This document shows, in pieces, positions 45,798-57,533 of a DNA stretch of 64,000 nt. Within the stretch, counting starts at the first letter, position 1. The number at the start of each line of letters is the position of its first letter. The notes under the pieces are model-generated. The model did not search any database, was not told the origin of the DNA, and saw nothing but the letters and a program-made list of their open reading frames with translations. The stretch lies in contig CP099418.1 of assembly GCA_024114885.1 (NCBI GenBank), positions 3,720,001-3,784,000 on the forward strand. The letters are read 5' to 3'. A program made the position numbers and the translations under genes. The stretch comes from Septoria linicola (taxonomy: Eukaryota > Ascomycota > Dothideomycetes > Mycosphaerellales > Mycosphaerellaceae).

Positions 45798-47791
45798 CTA
45801 CGACTTCCTGACCTTTAGCTTGCTCTTCATCGACATGACCCTCGTCCAGCTGTAGCCAATATTGTTCCACATCCCTTCAGCAACGCCATGAATCAAGCCG
45901 CCAACCTGCAGATTATCGTTGATCGCTGAGAACAAGAACAATGCAAGATAACTGAGCGCGAAGACAATCACGAACGCGACCCAGAAAGTCGTCACACTAT
46001 ACTGGATATCGTCCAGCGGCATCGAAAAGTAGCTGGACATAAAAGATACCGGCAAGAAAAGTATCTACGCTCTGTCAGCACCATAAAACACATCTCACCT
46101 CGCACTACTCACAGTGAACTTCGTCAGGAGAAGTGTAATCCTCGTCAAACGATCGACATCGATGCTTTGTGACATTGCGATCAAGCTAAAGTTCTAATGG
46201 GCCAAACAGCATCAGCATTACGTCCTCTTCGTATTCTGCAAAAGTGAGGATGAAGCTACTTGCCATGGTCACAAGGCTGTCTTTTTGCTTTGCGTACTCC
46301 TCTACTTCTCTCAAAGCGTAGAGGTCGATCAGATCTCGCAGTCTCCTGAACCTCACTCGTGCTGATGATGAAATGCTCACTCCCAGCAGACTTTCCTTCT
46401 CGCGGACGATAACACCGTCTCTCCCGGCTCTGATCGTGGATAAGGAGGCGCTGTCGTCAGAGCCGACAATTTGGCTGTTCTGTAAGCTTGCGAGGGTCGG
46501 GCCTACTGGCTCAAGAAGTCGGTCGATGATTCTAGTGTATGCGTCGTAGTGTCGACGTAGCACACCGAGCTCCTTGCCAATCTGATCAAGTCTATCGATG
46601 TGTTCCAGTGTCGGTCGTTCGAACATGGATGCACGTAACTCGGCGAGCTCTGTACCATAACGAGACTCTTTGCGTGTAACTAGAGTATACGAGTTGTTCC
46701 AATTTTCAAAGAGGTACTGCAGCTAACCATTAGCCGTTGGGACGGCGGACGGGCTCGAGAGTGGTCAGAGAACTTACATAGAAGAGGAGCCCAGGAGCGT
46801 CTGAGCTGCGATGGGCAGTTTCTTCTGCCGTTGAGCCAAGGCGTGTTCGTATCGGCAGCAACGTAAACGGGTTGTGGGCATACAAGGGCTTGTCGTGTAC
46901 ATTGCTCAGAGAGCGAAATACATTGATGAGGTTGCGACGGGTTACAGCAAGGACTCGTTGCTGAAATGATGTATAAACTCCTTGAGTGCATGGGAAAGGG
47001 TCTTCATTGATCGAAATGACAGTCTTGTCGGTCGTAAGAAGTAGCCATGTCCACGCTCGAACGCATTGTGGTAGATGAGTCTTCTCAGATGTGTCGTTCG
47101 ATTGGCGCTCAGCAGCCTTTGTGCCGTACAAAGAGTTGTAGCCGAGACAGACGTAGTTGCGGCCCATGTCGACAGACGAGTAATGCCAGACATCAGACGC
47201 AATCTGGTAGATGTTGCCGATGGTACTGGATCCAGTCGAGGATGAATAGATTGAGAGCTCATCATCTTCGCCAGCAACACTGCTTTCAAACGAGACGACC
47301 TTGCGCCCACGTCTTCTGTGAACTGACTTGGTGAGGCTTGTTCGAGGTGTACCGCTGCTGGCGGCTCTGGCATCTGAACACATTAATCCCAGAAGACGAG
47401 GCGAGAAGTCATAGTGCCGAGCAAGGTACTCAAGCACCTTGGTTTGCTCAGAAGGATACCACAAGTTGATCCATCTGGTACCCAGGTAGTCTGGTCTGTC
47501 CGTCTCGACCAAAGTAGCTATAGCCTGTGGGGTGAGATCTGTAGTTGCCCAAGCTGTATCATCACTAAAGTCTACCACCAAATTTCTCGTATCGACCGAA
47601 CGCACGGCTTGCATGAGTGAGTCAAGATTCGATGGTTCATCTAAGTAGAGAAAAGCGCGATGCAGGTCCTGATCTGTGAGGGATAAGTAGTAGTCTTGGG
47701 CATTCGACGCAATCTCGTCACTGCTGAGCTTCGACTGTGCCATGACAAAGGAGAAGAGCATAAGGTCCAACATCGTGAATCCTTCGGGCAT
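45798..47791 (-). CDS. CorA-like Mg2+ transporter-domain membrane protein
   Basis: This is a fungal branch of the CorA superfamily, 604 aa. Exons (reverse order) are 46,778-47,791, 46,264-46,716, 46,113-46,193 and 45,798-46,064. Introns 1 and 3 are 61 and 48 bp with GTAAGT and GTGAGT donors. Intron 2 (46,194-46,263, 70 bp) needs a GC donor (GCAAGT) with acceptor ATTAG; it joins KDSLVTM to NFSLIAMSQSIDVDRLTRIT, exactly the family pattern, whereas read-through shifts frame. Two C-terminal helices are seen: ILFLPVSFMSSYFSM and TTFWVAFVIVFALSYLALFLF. The canonical GMN loop after helix 1 is replaced by a YFS-type sequence, as in other fungal members, so Mg2+ transport is not certain. Ser-rich linkers occupy the middle of exon 1. 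Confidence 0.82.
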
Positions 47792-48267
47792 CGCAAGTTA
47801 TACTTATACCGAGCCCACAACATGATGCCAATCACGCTGTAGTCGCGACGTGATCTGATCGGCTGTGAAGGTGTAAGGGTGTGAACAAAAGCTCACTGAG
47901 TCTTCGAGGCATGTGGTGTGCGCAGCTAAGACATGGGGGATCATCCACGGATCAACGCCAGGAGATCGATACCACAACATCGCGGCATGGTATCTGCGCA
48001 GGTTCGCGGTTGATTTGCAAATACCCGCAAGCATTCCACGGGTACCATAAGTGCGGTGTCTCGATGCGACAGCAGAGTGAAGACGAGTTTTGCGACTCAT
48101 CCTGAAATAAGGTTTGCGCCGAAGTGGAGCGGCTTGGCGCGACCTTTTCATCCTCCCACGACCGCCACTTTCTCTTTCTGCACAAAGCACACAGCTACCA
48201 ACCACGAACATACGCGAAGCCGCACCAATAGCCACTCTCAGAGCGTTATTGGAAGACCACAGCAATC
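47792..48267. promoter_or_regulatory. Divergent promoter of CorA-like gene and uL1 gene
   Basis: The uL1-proximal 150 bp is pyrimidine-rich (ccttttcatcctcccacg, then ctttctctttctgc), as usual for ribosomal protein promoters in filamentous fungi. Frames crossing it on the minus strand (47,804-48,265) lack family features. Confidence 0.45.
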
Positions 48268-49035
48268 ATGTCGAAGATTACGGTCGCTGGTGTGCGTACC
48301 AACGTGCAGGAACTGCTCAAGTACTCCAACGAGGAGAAGAAGCGCAACTTTCTCGAGACTGTTGAGCTCCAGATCGGCCTCAAGAACTATGACCCTCAGC
48401 GTGACAAGCGTTTCAGCGGTACCATCAAGCTGCCAAAGATCCCTCGTCCAAACATGAGCATCTGGTAGGTCCTGCAGTCTAGGCTGTGCGCACGACGGGG
48501 CACACCACTAACAGCGCATTAGCATTCTCGGTGACCAGCACGATATCGATCGTGCCAAGCACGGAGGTGTCGACGCCATGTCCGTGGACGATCTCAAGAA
48601 GCTCAACAAGAACAAGAAGTTGATCAAGAAGCTCGCCCGCAAGTACGACGCTTTCATCGCCTCCGACTCTCTCATCAAGCAGATTCCACGTCTGTTGGGT
48701 CCAGGGCTCTCCAAGGGTGAGCAAGTGTCTTTTCACATGGAGACACCGAGATCATACTGACGATTTGTACAGCCGGCAAGTTCCCAACCCCCGTCTCTCA
48801 CGCCGATGACCTCTCCGGAAAGATCGCCGAAGTCCGCTCGACCATCAAGTTCCAGCTGAAGAAGGTGTTGTGCATGGGTGTCGCTGTCGGAAACGTGGAC
48901 ATGACCGAGGACGAGCTGATCGGTAACATCATGTTGGCCATCAACTACCTCGTGTCTCTGCTCAAGAAGGGCTGGCAAAACGTGGGCAGCTTGGTCATCA
49001 AGGCCAGCATGTCTCCACCAAAGCGTCTCTACTAG
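48268..49035 (+). CDS. RPL1: 60S ribosomal protein uL1 (L10a)
   Basis: This is the L1-stalk protein of the large ribosomal subunit, which interacts with E-site tRNA. Exons are 48,268-48,464, 48,523-48,716 and 48,773-49,035. The introns are 58 and 56 bp with donors GTAGGT and GTGAGC and branch-like ctaac in the first. The joins give NMSICILGDQHD and GPGLSKAGKFPTPV. The product is 217 aa, exactly the eukaryotic L10a length. Highly conserved blocks are KKRNFLETVELQIGLKNYD, RFSGTIKLP, and the C-terminal VGNVDMTEDELIGNI. It is essential and highly expressed. The third-position C/G preference is strong relative to neighbours, as expected for ribosomal genes. Confidence 0.97.
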
Positions 49036-49363
49036 ATGTGTTGTCAAATATGGGATAACACTGCCGCTCACATGCTGCATGATTGTGGGCAAGGACGGGC
49101 TGCTCCGAGCGCGTATCTATCCTCGTTGGTAGTTTTAGTACTGCTCTCCTTTGCTGGAAGAGTGGTCAATAGAGCCTCGAGTCATCCAATTTCAGTGTCT
49201 GTCTCATGTTTCACGGTGCTGTACGTCGCACGCGACAACTGGGAATAACTACGTGTTATGCATGTGCTCTGGGTCGGTAAAGATATTCTAACATACGACT
49301 AAACAGAGCGGTGGAAGATGCTCCAGCTCGTTTTCGTGCAGAAGACCTGCTGTAGAATCAAGT
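49036..49363. other. Convergent intergenic region, no gene seen
   Basis: These are the 3' flanks of the uL1 and RSC9-like genes. Nothing beyond short chance frames is present. Confidence 0.5.
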
Positions 49364-52361
49364 CTATGCGCTATTTGCTCTGATGGCGCGAAAGACAGCA
49401 CCACAATACGACCTGATTCCCTCCCCATGCGTCATCGCGTACATTAGTCGATCCCGAACCTCATTACTGAATACTGCGCTCATCATGTCGTGTTGTGGTC
49501 TCTTCTGCCCAGATTTCAGGGCGCGATTGACCACCGCCGAGCTAGCCTTGGGCATGAAGCGTGCCATGTTGCGGAGGACTAGCACCGCTCGAAGCGGCAC
49601 CCCTGTAGCATCTCCCTTCTCGTCCTCAAGCATAGCAAGGCGTGTAATGTCACCGCTCGAAGGGGTGACGACGCTGTCTGGGCGCAGATTGTGTCGTAGC
49701 CTTGATGCTTCTGTCTCAGGCAAGTGAGTCTCAATGTGTCGAGCAAACAGCAAGCTGCGTGATATCTGGGCACCATCGAACGGTGGAGACACGTGGCCAC
49801 AGTCTGCCCACTTGCATCTGAAGGTGGTCGCATCCGCGCTGCTGAAGTCGAACGTGTCCTTTGGCGTATGCTCCGTTGTTCCATTTGTGAGGCCATTCAC
49901 CGAGCCTGCAGGTGATCGCGCCAGCCCTGAGTCTATATCCATCCTATCTCCATCGACAAGGCCCATGTTTTTGGAAATCTGTAAGTGGCTCGTCAGGATG
50001 TGTTCGAGTATCTGTTCTCCACTCCGGAACCATTCAGCACAGTCAATCTCTCGCGTTGTTGGTGCTGAGACTAGCCCTGTGATCGCATCTCGCACTCCTT
50101 CGACGGGATAGGTCAGCTTCCAGTGACAGCGTATTAGCTCCTTGTCCTTATCCGCAGCCGTAAAGCTGGCCAATACTCCAGTGTCGATCGGCGCCTTTCT
50201 GGATCTGATGCCTTTGATGACATACTTGTTGGCTCCAGCCACTTGAGCTGTCGCGCCCTGGAATGTACTACTGACGTTCTTGATGAAGTCCCCTGCTATG
50301 AGATGCGGATGCGTTGCTTGATGCGGTGCGAAGGTTCCTTGATATGCCTGCCACAGGGAGATTTGGGTCATCTCTGCGGATAAATCCGAGACAAAGCACA
50401 TCCTTAGCCACTCCGAGGATCTATCGGGTTCTTCCAACTTCAACAAGTCCTGGACAATCGCCCTGGACAGCCGCGGCACGGGCGCAATGCTTGTGTCAGG
50501 CTCACGTTGTTGCGTCGGCCTCGTTTCGATGTATTCTTTAGCAGTGAACAAGACCAAGCGGCTCAGCGATCTGGCAAGTGCTTCCGCGTCCATGACCTTC
50601 ACCAGTGTCTCTACATTGTCTCCAAATGAGGTGTACTGGCCGAGGAAATCTAAGCATGCAGATCGAAGCTCTTCATCGTCCACGAGTAGGTACTCTTCTA
50701 TTCGGTGTAGGAGTGACACCGGTATGTCCTCGAGACGCTTTGGCAATGGGTGCGTCATAGCTATTCTGCTGATGGCCCGCAAAGCGGTAGTGATGGCCCC
50801 TCTGTCTGCTCCAAGCGCCTGCTGAAGCAGCCCTTGGTACACCGCATCGTGTTGACTGAGGTCGACATACCTCAGCACCTGTTCACTCAGGTCAAGAATA
50901 TGGTGCCGTAACTCTGTCATGGAGGAGTGCTCAGGCAAGTTGAGTACCACTGCGATTAGATCCTGAACCAGAGGGAGGCGCGACAGATATGCTGCGTTCT
51001 CATCCTGCAGACTCATATTCCGAAGAATGAGACCAGCTTCTGTTACACGGTTGAGCCTCGTCAGGAAGTCCGCGTCGATGATGGAGTCATCTGTGATTAT
51101 CGGTATTCTTGATCGCAACTTCTGCAGTATATCAGGTGTACCATCCAGGCCATTGAGCGTTTCATCATCTCCCGCGAAGAACTCTTCATCGTACATGACG
51201 TCCCAGTCGATGTCGTAGAATAGGCTCGTAATTTGCAAGGTCTTCTTGACAAGAGCATCGGCTAGGCCCGGGAATTGATCGAAGCGGTACTTGTCGCCGC
51301 GCTCATGCGAGATCTTTACGAGATGATGCAAAGCATACTGCTCTTCCTCAGGTAGACCACTCTGCAAAGCGAGCTGTGCGCGCACGTAAATGTTAGGCCC
51401 AATGAAACCCGTGCCAGGCAGCATGATATTCTTGTACTTCTTAGCAAGTGGTCCAGCATTGGCATCCAATTTCCGTTTGCGCTCGTTGCGATAGAAATCG
51501 GGATTGTTGGCAGGCGTGGTCACGGGTTTCAAGGAGAGCGGAAACGCCTGCGAGGGCTCGTAAGAGGCCAATGTCGAGGAAGCGCCATTAGCGAATGAAG
51601 ATGAATGCGTCAAGCCGTTGACAGAGGCGCCGGGCGTTGGCGATGCACTGGGGAGCTGTGCATGCCCTCGGGTCTGCCGACCTAGGTTTACATCGGGTTG
51701 AAACAGGACGCGCTGTGGGGGCTGCTGTCTCAGTCCTCTAGTAGAGCGGCCAGTCGCGCTCCCTGGCTCATCCGCGAGGTCATTCTTGCCATCTTTCGGC
51801 GTCCTCTGTTCAGGACTGCCATCACTTGCATCGCCATTCTGCAACATCTCCTGATCGCGTGGTTTTGGCCTTTCGTAATTCTCGAGAGTCCTGGTCATGA
51901 CGTTTCCACCTTTTGCCGTCACGTCCTCTAAGATCTCTTTCGGTGGTGGCTCTTTGCCCCAGTGCGTACTGATCTCGTAGGCGCACAGGTTTTTGTAGTA
52001 CACGTTCTTGATCTGGAATGCTTGGGCAGCTGTATATTGATTCTTGCCAATGAACTCCTCCGCGAGGCGTCGCCACATTAGCGGCTTCGCCTTGGTGTCT
52101 GAGCAGAGATCATAGCCGCCATCGCCAACAACGCGCGTGTACAGCTTAAACAAGTCAATGTGTCGCACTCCAATCTTTGGTTCGGCTTCGAGAGTTGTCC
52201 TGGCAGAAGGCCCAAGTCAGTTCGTGTGCAATTCGCGCATCGCGCTTGACCAATTAACAACGATTCACGTACCCGCGCTTCTGATGGTACTCTGCTAATT
52301 TCTGCATAAACTCCTCGCGCTCGTCGGTGCGCTCGACACTTTGTCCTCGTTTCGGCGCCAT
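49364..52361 (-). CDS. RSC9: ARID-domain chromatin remodeler subunit, RSC9-like
   Basis: This is a subunit of the RSC/SWI-SNF-type remodeling complex. Exons (reverse order) are 52,273-52,361 and 49,364-52,199. The 73-bp intron has donor GTACGT and acceptor GCCAG, and its removal gives YHQKRGTTLEAEPKIGVRH. The product is 974 aa. The first ATG starts MAPKRGQSVERTDERE. Residues about 15-115 form the ARID DNA-binding domain (HIDLFKLYTRVVGDGGYD, then RRLAEEF). A helical repeat-like middle (about 380-560) and an RFX-type segment (about 600-720) follow. A C2H2 zinc finger (FRCKWADCGH...FARHIETHL) lies near residue 815-850. This architecture is shared with ARID2/RSC9. The gene is convergent with uL1 and divergent from the Rec114-like gene. 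Confidence 0.85.
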
Positions 52362-52790
52362 GATGGGAAGGTCGCACTAGACAGGAGGAAATGGCAGATC
52401 GCGCGCGGAAGAAAGCACTACTGGGGCTATGAGGGCGCACGTTGATCGATCATTCGGCAGGCATGTCGACGAGCATGTGTATGTGTGGTGAGAGGAACGC
52501 CGATAATTAGCTGCGACTGTCTTGAGATGCGAGTAGAGACGCGTGAACTTTGAAGATGCAAGGATCGGCCGGGCCTGGCGCCGATCCGCGCTCCACATCT
52601 CTCCCTTCGCTCTTGCTCTGCCAGCAACACACACTACCAAGCGAGGAAGGAACATGTATGCGGAAAGTGCGAAGAAGATGATTCTACCCACTATGTATTG
52701 CTCGGCTTGGAGAGAGTCTTCTGCTCAACCTCTTTCACTAAACACACAGCACTGACACATATACACTGCACACTTCCAACCGTCTTTACA
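52362..52790. promoter_or_regulatory. Divergent promoter, RSC9-like and Rec114-like genes
   Basis: The stretch between start codons is about 430 bp. The Rec114-like proximal part is CA-rich (cactaaacacacagcactgacac). No specific site was recognised. Short frames are unsupported. Confidence 0.4.
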
Positions 52791-54550
52791 ATGAATCGCC
52801 TGCCTATTGACCTCTGTCTGCCGCTGATGAAGTATTCTTACGCCGAGGCCGACACTGCACAGGATCCAATCATCTGGAATCACTACACTGCTGTAGGTTT
52901 GTGCGTTCTCTTGCGAGGCGACAACGACGGCCATGGCGCGCTCCAGATGGACATCATAGAGAAGACGACCACAAAGGTAAGCAGCACTGGACGAAGTGCG
53001 GTCATCTGGATTATTCATCTCTGCTAAACGCACGAAGGAAACTGTGGATCTCGCACACCATATTGACATTGCCAACGCTTCTCGACGAAATGCTAAGCAA
53101 CCAGGCCTCTCGATCAAGATTGAGCAGTTGCCAATCTTTGGCATCACGAGAGATGTCTTGCTAGCACTAAGGTTCCGTACCAGTACTGGTCGAGTAAGTC
53201 CTGTTTCGGCAGACCTGCAGAATGATGTACAACTGACACAACCAGGCTCGCCGCATACAGCTTCGACTACAGGATGTAACACAGTGTAACGAAGTCGTGA
53301 GCATTCTGAAGCACCGTGGCCTCATCTTCCAAGACCAGCGACCCACCAGCAGTCGTCTTAGCACAGCCGTTGCTGTACACGATGCGCCTATGAGCGAGAC
53401 ACGTCCGCTCACATCACCACACAAGTCTATCCAAGCAGTCGGAAGTCAGCATTCTCAAAGCCCCTTTCATCCGCCCAGCATGGCGCTGGGAAGTCTAGGC
53501 CAGGCATCGCAGAGTGCCAGCCGCATGGTACATTGTGACAATACCACACGACACCGAGCAGACGACATGCTGCCAGGGCCAACTCTGACAGGTCTGACTC
53601 GTGACCGTCTGGCGGCACTTGATTATGCTTCGCGACCACTCTCAGCCGGATTGTCCAGCCCCTTTGCGGCACCTCGGACTGCTCCAGACCTCATCACACG
53701 ACAAGTCAACTCATCAGACGGAGCCAGCCAGTCTCGCACCGAACCTCCTCGGTCAGTGTTAGGCACTGCCTTCGCTTCACAGCAGGGTTCCTCCGATACT
53801 GTAGGGCCACCGCCCTGGACGGCTTCCTCGTCAAATTCTGTACCACTGGCAGCGCGAGAAACCGCAGCTCCCGAGCCAGATCTCAGCAGACATCATTTTC
53901 CCGTCGGATCTGCAAATGCAACAAAGCCTTCCTCACGACCAAGCTCTGCGCTAGAACTTCCACCTTTGCAGACGCCCAGAATAGCGAAGGCACAGGCCAC
54001 ATCTGCCTCTGAAAAGTCCTTGTTCGATGTGCCGAAGCTGCAGGAGTCGCAGAGTCATGGTGCTCGTGCTAGCACAGAAATTGAGGCCCGTCAAAACTCA
54101 TCGTATGGGGCCCAGCCCGCTGTACTTAGCAGCAACACACGTCCTCAGTCGGCGATCGGGTCTTCGAGCGAGCAAGCGATGACCAGCAGGCATATTATGC
54201 CAGAACATCGATCTCAGAAGTGCAGCCCACGTTTGAACAGTCTCATGGATGCTCCACATGAGCTCGAGAGTGATTATGAGGGTGGTGAAGCACCTGGTTT
54301 TTCCCAGCAGCATACGCAGGCTCCCGCTGGCTCTCTAAATGATCAGCCGATACTGCGCCACGATTTCTTTCGCAGTGCCACAGCAGATATCGACCAGGGC
54401 GATCTCCTTTCGAGATACGCAGCGCAACGCCCACAAGACAGGGAAGCTGCACTGAACAAGTTCATGATGGACCGTCTCGCCGATCCTGCCTTTGCGACGC
54501 TCTGCGCTGATGTCGAAAATTGCTGGCGCAGAATTGCTCTCGGCCTGTGA
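52791..54550 (+). CDS. Rec114/Rec7-like meiotic recombination protein
   Basis: This is a probable accessory factor of Spo11-dependent double-strand break formation. Exons are 52,791-52,976, 53,038-53,193 and 53,246-54,550. The introns are 61 and 52 bp with donors GTAAGC and GTAAGT. The product is 548 aa. The N-terminal 150 residues (PIDLCLPLMKYSYAEA, WNHYTAVGLCVLLRGDNDG, RRIQLRLQDVTQCNEVVSIL) fit the pleckstrin-like fold of Rec114. A long Ser/Pro/Gln disordered middle follows. The C-terminal helix region (EAALNKFMMDRLADPAFATL, then CADVENCWRRI) matches the conserved Rec114 tail that binds Mei4. The middle is poorly conserved in this family, so identification rests on the two ends. Coding density is uniform and the frame closes at 54,550. 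Confidence 0.65.
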
Positions 54551-54689
54551 AGATAGCTCATCTTGACACAATCCACATGTTTCATCAGACTAGAGGAGTG
54601 ATGGGTGCGGAGAATATTTGCTCAATCTGGCCAATGTACACAGTAAGACTATAGGTGACATTCTTTCGTGACCGTCAAGTTATTCCCTT

Positions 54690-55520
54690 TTAGTCCTCGC
54701 TCTCCGCCGATATGCTTGGCGATGGAAGGGCGACAATTGCAACTTCATCCTCAACTTCTCGCAAAGCTTTTTCTTTCCTCTGCGTCGAGCCAATCGCACC
54801 TCCAGGATGATTTCTGAGAAACACCTCGCTCGTGTTACCCTCGTGTATGGCATCCGCCACTGTCAATGCTAGCATGTCGCTAATTGCAAGCGCGACTGTC
54901 GTTGACGTCGTTGGCGCCTTGACACCAAATGAAGCCTCCTCGCTTTCGTGAATTGGAGCTGGCAACAGAATTCCACCTTCGCCATCCAGCAGGAGATGGC
55001 AATCTTTGGAGTGTCGCTGGGCACTCATTGCCATGATTTGCAGGCCACGTGGCAAATGTGGCAGAACGTTGAGCAGCTCTACGGTTTTGCCGCTGAAAGA
55101 CACGAACAAGAGGACATCTTTGCTCCTGACGTCTCCAATGTCTCCATGAACAGCCTCACAAGCGTGGAGAAAACTGGCACTGATTCCAAGGCTTTTGGAG
55201 GTGGCCACAAGTTTCTGGGCGATGAATGCAGATTTGCCTACACCACACACGACCAGTTTGCCGCCTTGGAGCTGTGACTGGACTACCGCTTTTTGCGCTG
55301 CCGACAGGCCGTACTGCGCGATCTTGTCGTCCGAGTAGAGGGCAGTAACACTGGCGAGAGCCTGGGCTTCTACCTTGAGAACGTTAATTGCACGCTCAAG
55401 GACAGACGAGCGTTCCTGAGATGGAGCACGAGGTATGCCTTCCCGTACTGGTGAAGGCGGCGTGATTGGTGTCGACAGTCGTCTTCGCTTAGATGGCCTC
55501 GAGAAATCCATTGGAAACAT
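54690..55520 (-). CDS. SIS-domain sugar-phosphate isomerase-like protein
   Basis: The single-exon model encodes 276 aa from ATG 55,520; a second ATG lies three codons later, and the upstream frame has only non-ATG starts. The N-terminus is basic and proline-rich (SRPSKRRRLSTPITPPSP), resembling a nuclear signal. The SIS fold follows: GGKLVVCGVGKSAFIAQKL, CEAVHGDIG, VLLFVSFSGKTVELLN and APTTSTTVALAISDMLA, then FLRNHPGGAIG. These are hallmarks of KpsF/GutQ arabinose-5-phosphate isomerases, which lack CBS domains in some members, as here. Fungal homologues are uncharacterised; the true substrate is unknown. It is convergent with the Rec114-like gene (139 bp apart). Confidence 0.82.
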   Translation of the reverse strand: MFPMDFSRPSKRRRLSTPITPPSPVREGIPRAPSQERSSVLERAINVLKVEAQALASVTALYSDDKIAQYGLSAAQKAVVQSQLQGGKLVVCGVGKSAFIAQKLVATSKSLGISASFLHACEAVHGDIGDVRSKDVLLFVSFSGKTVELLNVLPHLPRGLQIMAMSAQRHSKDCHLLLDGEGGILLPAPIHESEEASFGVKAPTTSTTVALAISDMLALTVADAIHEGNTSEVFLRNHPGGAIGSTQRKEKALREVEDEVAIVALPSPSISAESED

Positions 55521-56223
55521 CGGTCGCGCAAGAATGGAGTTGGTCCTCAGTTGTCTTTTGGACAACAACGAGACCAGCAGATCAAACAAAGGATCAAGAT
55601 GGTGATGGTCCTCAAAGGTGGCGAAGTAGTGTTATCTCAACAAGTGACAAATGTGAAAGCGATGAAAGCCACGGGCAAGTAGTTTCTACTGGTAGATAAC
55701 TCCCCGAATCGACCTATGTCCGCGCCTCTCTATCCAAGTACCAGTACCGCTGCCACGAAGATCGGCGCGAGCGGCCGTATCGCAAGCTACTCTTCCCGAT
55801 CAGCATGTGAAAACGTGCTCGTCATAGATTATGTGAGAGGTTCTGGTGTGATAATGAATCGGGTTGCTGAACAATCCGGCCAGGTACAACTAATCGAAGC
55901 TAGGACGTACCAGTTAACTTAGAGCTCTGACGTGCTGCAAATGCTTTCCCCGAAAAAAGAGCTAGCTATGCAGGAACGGGTAAGAGGCACGAATCGTTGA
56001 ACGCATTACTGCAGACACACAAGACTAGCCTCATTTTGGCACCGGGCCGTCTATACACAGTTTTGATTTGCGGTCTTCTCTGATCATTACTATTCCTTGC
56101 TACTCAGGCGATGATCATTCGCTTTCTAGGACAGTCGCTAGAGACATGAGATGACAATGACATGATCATCTGCATCTGTCGAGTGCAGCTCCCCGGCAAG
56201 GACCGTTGTTACAGTTTCTACAT
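55521..56223. other. SIS upstream / COQ5 downstream region, no gene seen
   Basis: This is about 700 bp between two minus-strand genes. Frames of about 68-80 codons on the + strand lack family features. It must hold the promoter of the SIS gene. Confidence 0.5.
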
Positions 56224-57152
56224 CTACAATGGCTTGACGCCCTTGTGTATCGCAGCGATGCCTAAGCTGAGGTCTTCCCAGCCTGCCTCTGTGATCGTGC
56301 CGTCACTCTTCTGCCCAGGTACTAAGAAGCCGGCGTCCTGTATCATGGTAGCCCAGTTTCGCTGGGACGGGAAGCGCTCGATGCTCTCCACCAGATACTG
56401 GTAGCTGTCTCTATCCGCGGCCACGATTTGACCAATGAGTGGTATCGCACTGAAAGACCACCGCTTGTACAGACCATTGAGCAGCGGATTCGAAAGCTGA
56501 GGAGCAAACTCCAAGCATGCGAATACACCACCCGGCTTCAGCACACGGAACGCCTCTCGCAAAGCCTTTTCTTTGTGTGTGAAATTCCTTATTCCAAAGG
56601 CTACCGTGTATAGATCGATGCTGTTGCTCTCTACTGTATGCAGATCCTCTGCGTTGGCCTCAAGATAGTCGACACGGCCGGCAGTATGGTACGGCGTGGC
56701 TGAGAGCCGCTTGCGGCCTTCGTTGAGCATGTCTGGGTTGATGTCGGATATGGTGACATGTGTCGCGTGGTCGTCGTTGATGTTGGTGGCATGGTCGAGC
56801 ATCCGTATTGCTATGTCGCCGCTTCCACCTGCGATATCGAGGATCTTTTGTCCTTGGCCCTTGTTCTGCAGCGACGCATATCGCACACCCGGGTTCAGCC
56901 CTCGGACGAAGTTGTCTTTCCAGACCCTGTGCACGCCCAGGGACATGAGATCGTTCATGGTGTCATAGTTGCTCGCCACGGACGAGAAGACTGCTCCGAC
57001 TGATCATCGCTGTATCAGCTGGGCAGTATTTGACTGGCTTATGATCGTCACATACCTCTGGAGGCCTTGATCGATTCGGCGACCGTCTCGAACCCGAAAT
57101 GCGTCGTGTTGTCATTGTTCTGGTTGGCCGACTGCTGCGGCGATGGTGTCTG

Positions 57153-57188
<36 letters not shown>

Positions 57189-57305
57189 AGACTGGCGAGC
57201 AGAAGCGGCAAACCCTCGCCGACATGTAGCGCAGATGCTGTTGCTTCCGCTGGGCGTGTTTGTGAGGCGCAATCGCTTCGCTGCTCGCGTGGCCGTTGTC
57301 GACAT
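56224..57305 (-). CDS. COQ5: 2-methoxy-6-polyprenyl-1,4-benzoquinol methylase, mitochondrial
   Basis: This is the C-methyltransferase of ubiquinone biosynthesis using SAM at the matrix side of the inner membrane. Exons (reverse order) are 57,056-57,305 and 56,224-56,990. The 65-bp intron has donor GTATGT and acceptor GCAG, giving SIKASRVFSSVASNYDTMND. The product is 338 aa. Family blocks are SNYDTMNDLMSLGVHRVWKD, SAM motif I ILDIAGGSGDIAIRML, AFGIRNFT, LKPGGVFACLEF and the C-terminal GIAAIHKG. The N-terminus is a basic presequence containing an 11-Gln run encoded by pure CAG (57,156-57,188), followed by a Gln/Asn-rich linker that lies before the conserved HFGFETV block. Confidence 0.94.
57156..57188 (-). 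repeat. (CAG)11 microsatellite encoding polyglutamine in the COQ5 leader
   Basis: Eleven uninterrupted CTG units on the + strand encode 11 consecutive Gln on the minus strand. Pure trinucleotide runs are prone to length variation. Confidence 0.95.
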
Positions 57306-57533
57306 TTTTCTGGATAACCTACACAGATTATTTGAAAGCCGCCCCGAATCCCCCAAGCGATAGACACGAATGCACGGGCTCACCCATTCCACGCCTTACT
57401 AAGTTGGGTGAGTGCCATAGAGCCGCAGTGAAGAGAGGGAAGGCCGATGGTAAGCGTGGGGAACAACCATTGATCAACTACACGTCCCGCACACGGCACA
57501 TTCTGAATCACATTGTCCACCTGTGCGCTCACA
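57306..57533. promoter_or_regulatory. Divergent promoter, COQ5 and BCKDH E1-alpha
   Basis: About 228 bp lie between the two start codons. Both encode mitochondrial enzymes, so shared control is plausible. No specific motif was identified. Confidence 0.4.

Noticed and set aside
47804..48265. 153-codon minus-strand frame upstream of the CorA-like gene
   Set aside because: It covers the uL1 promoter, has no similarity to the CorA N-terminus, and no splice pair joins it convincingly to exon 1.
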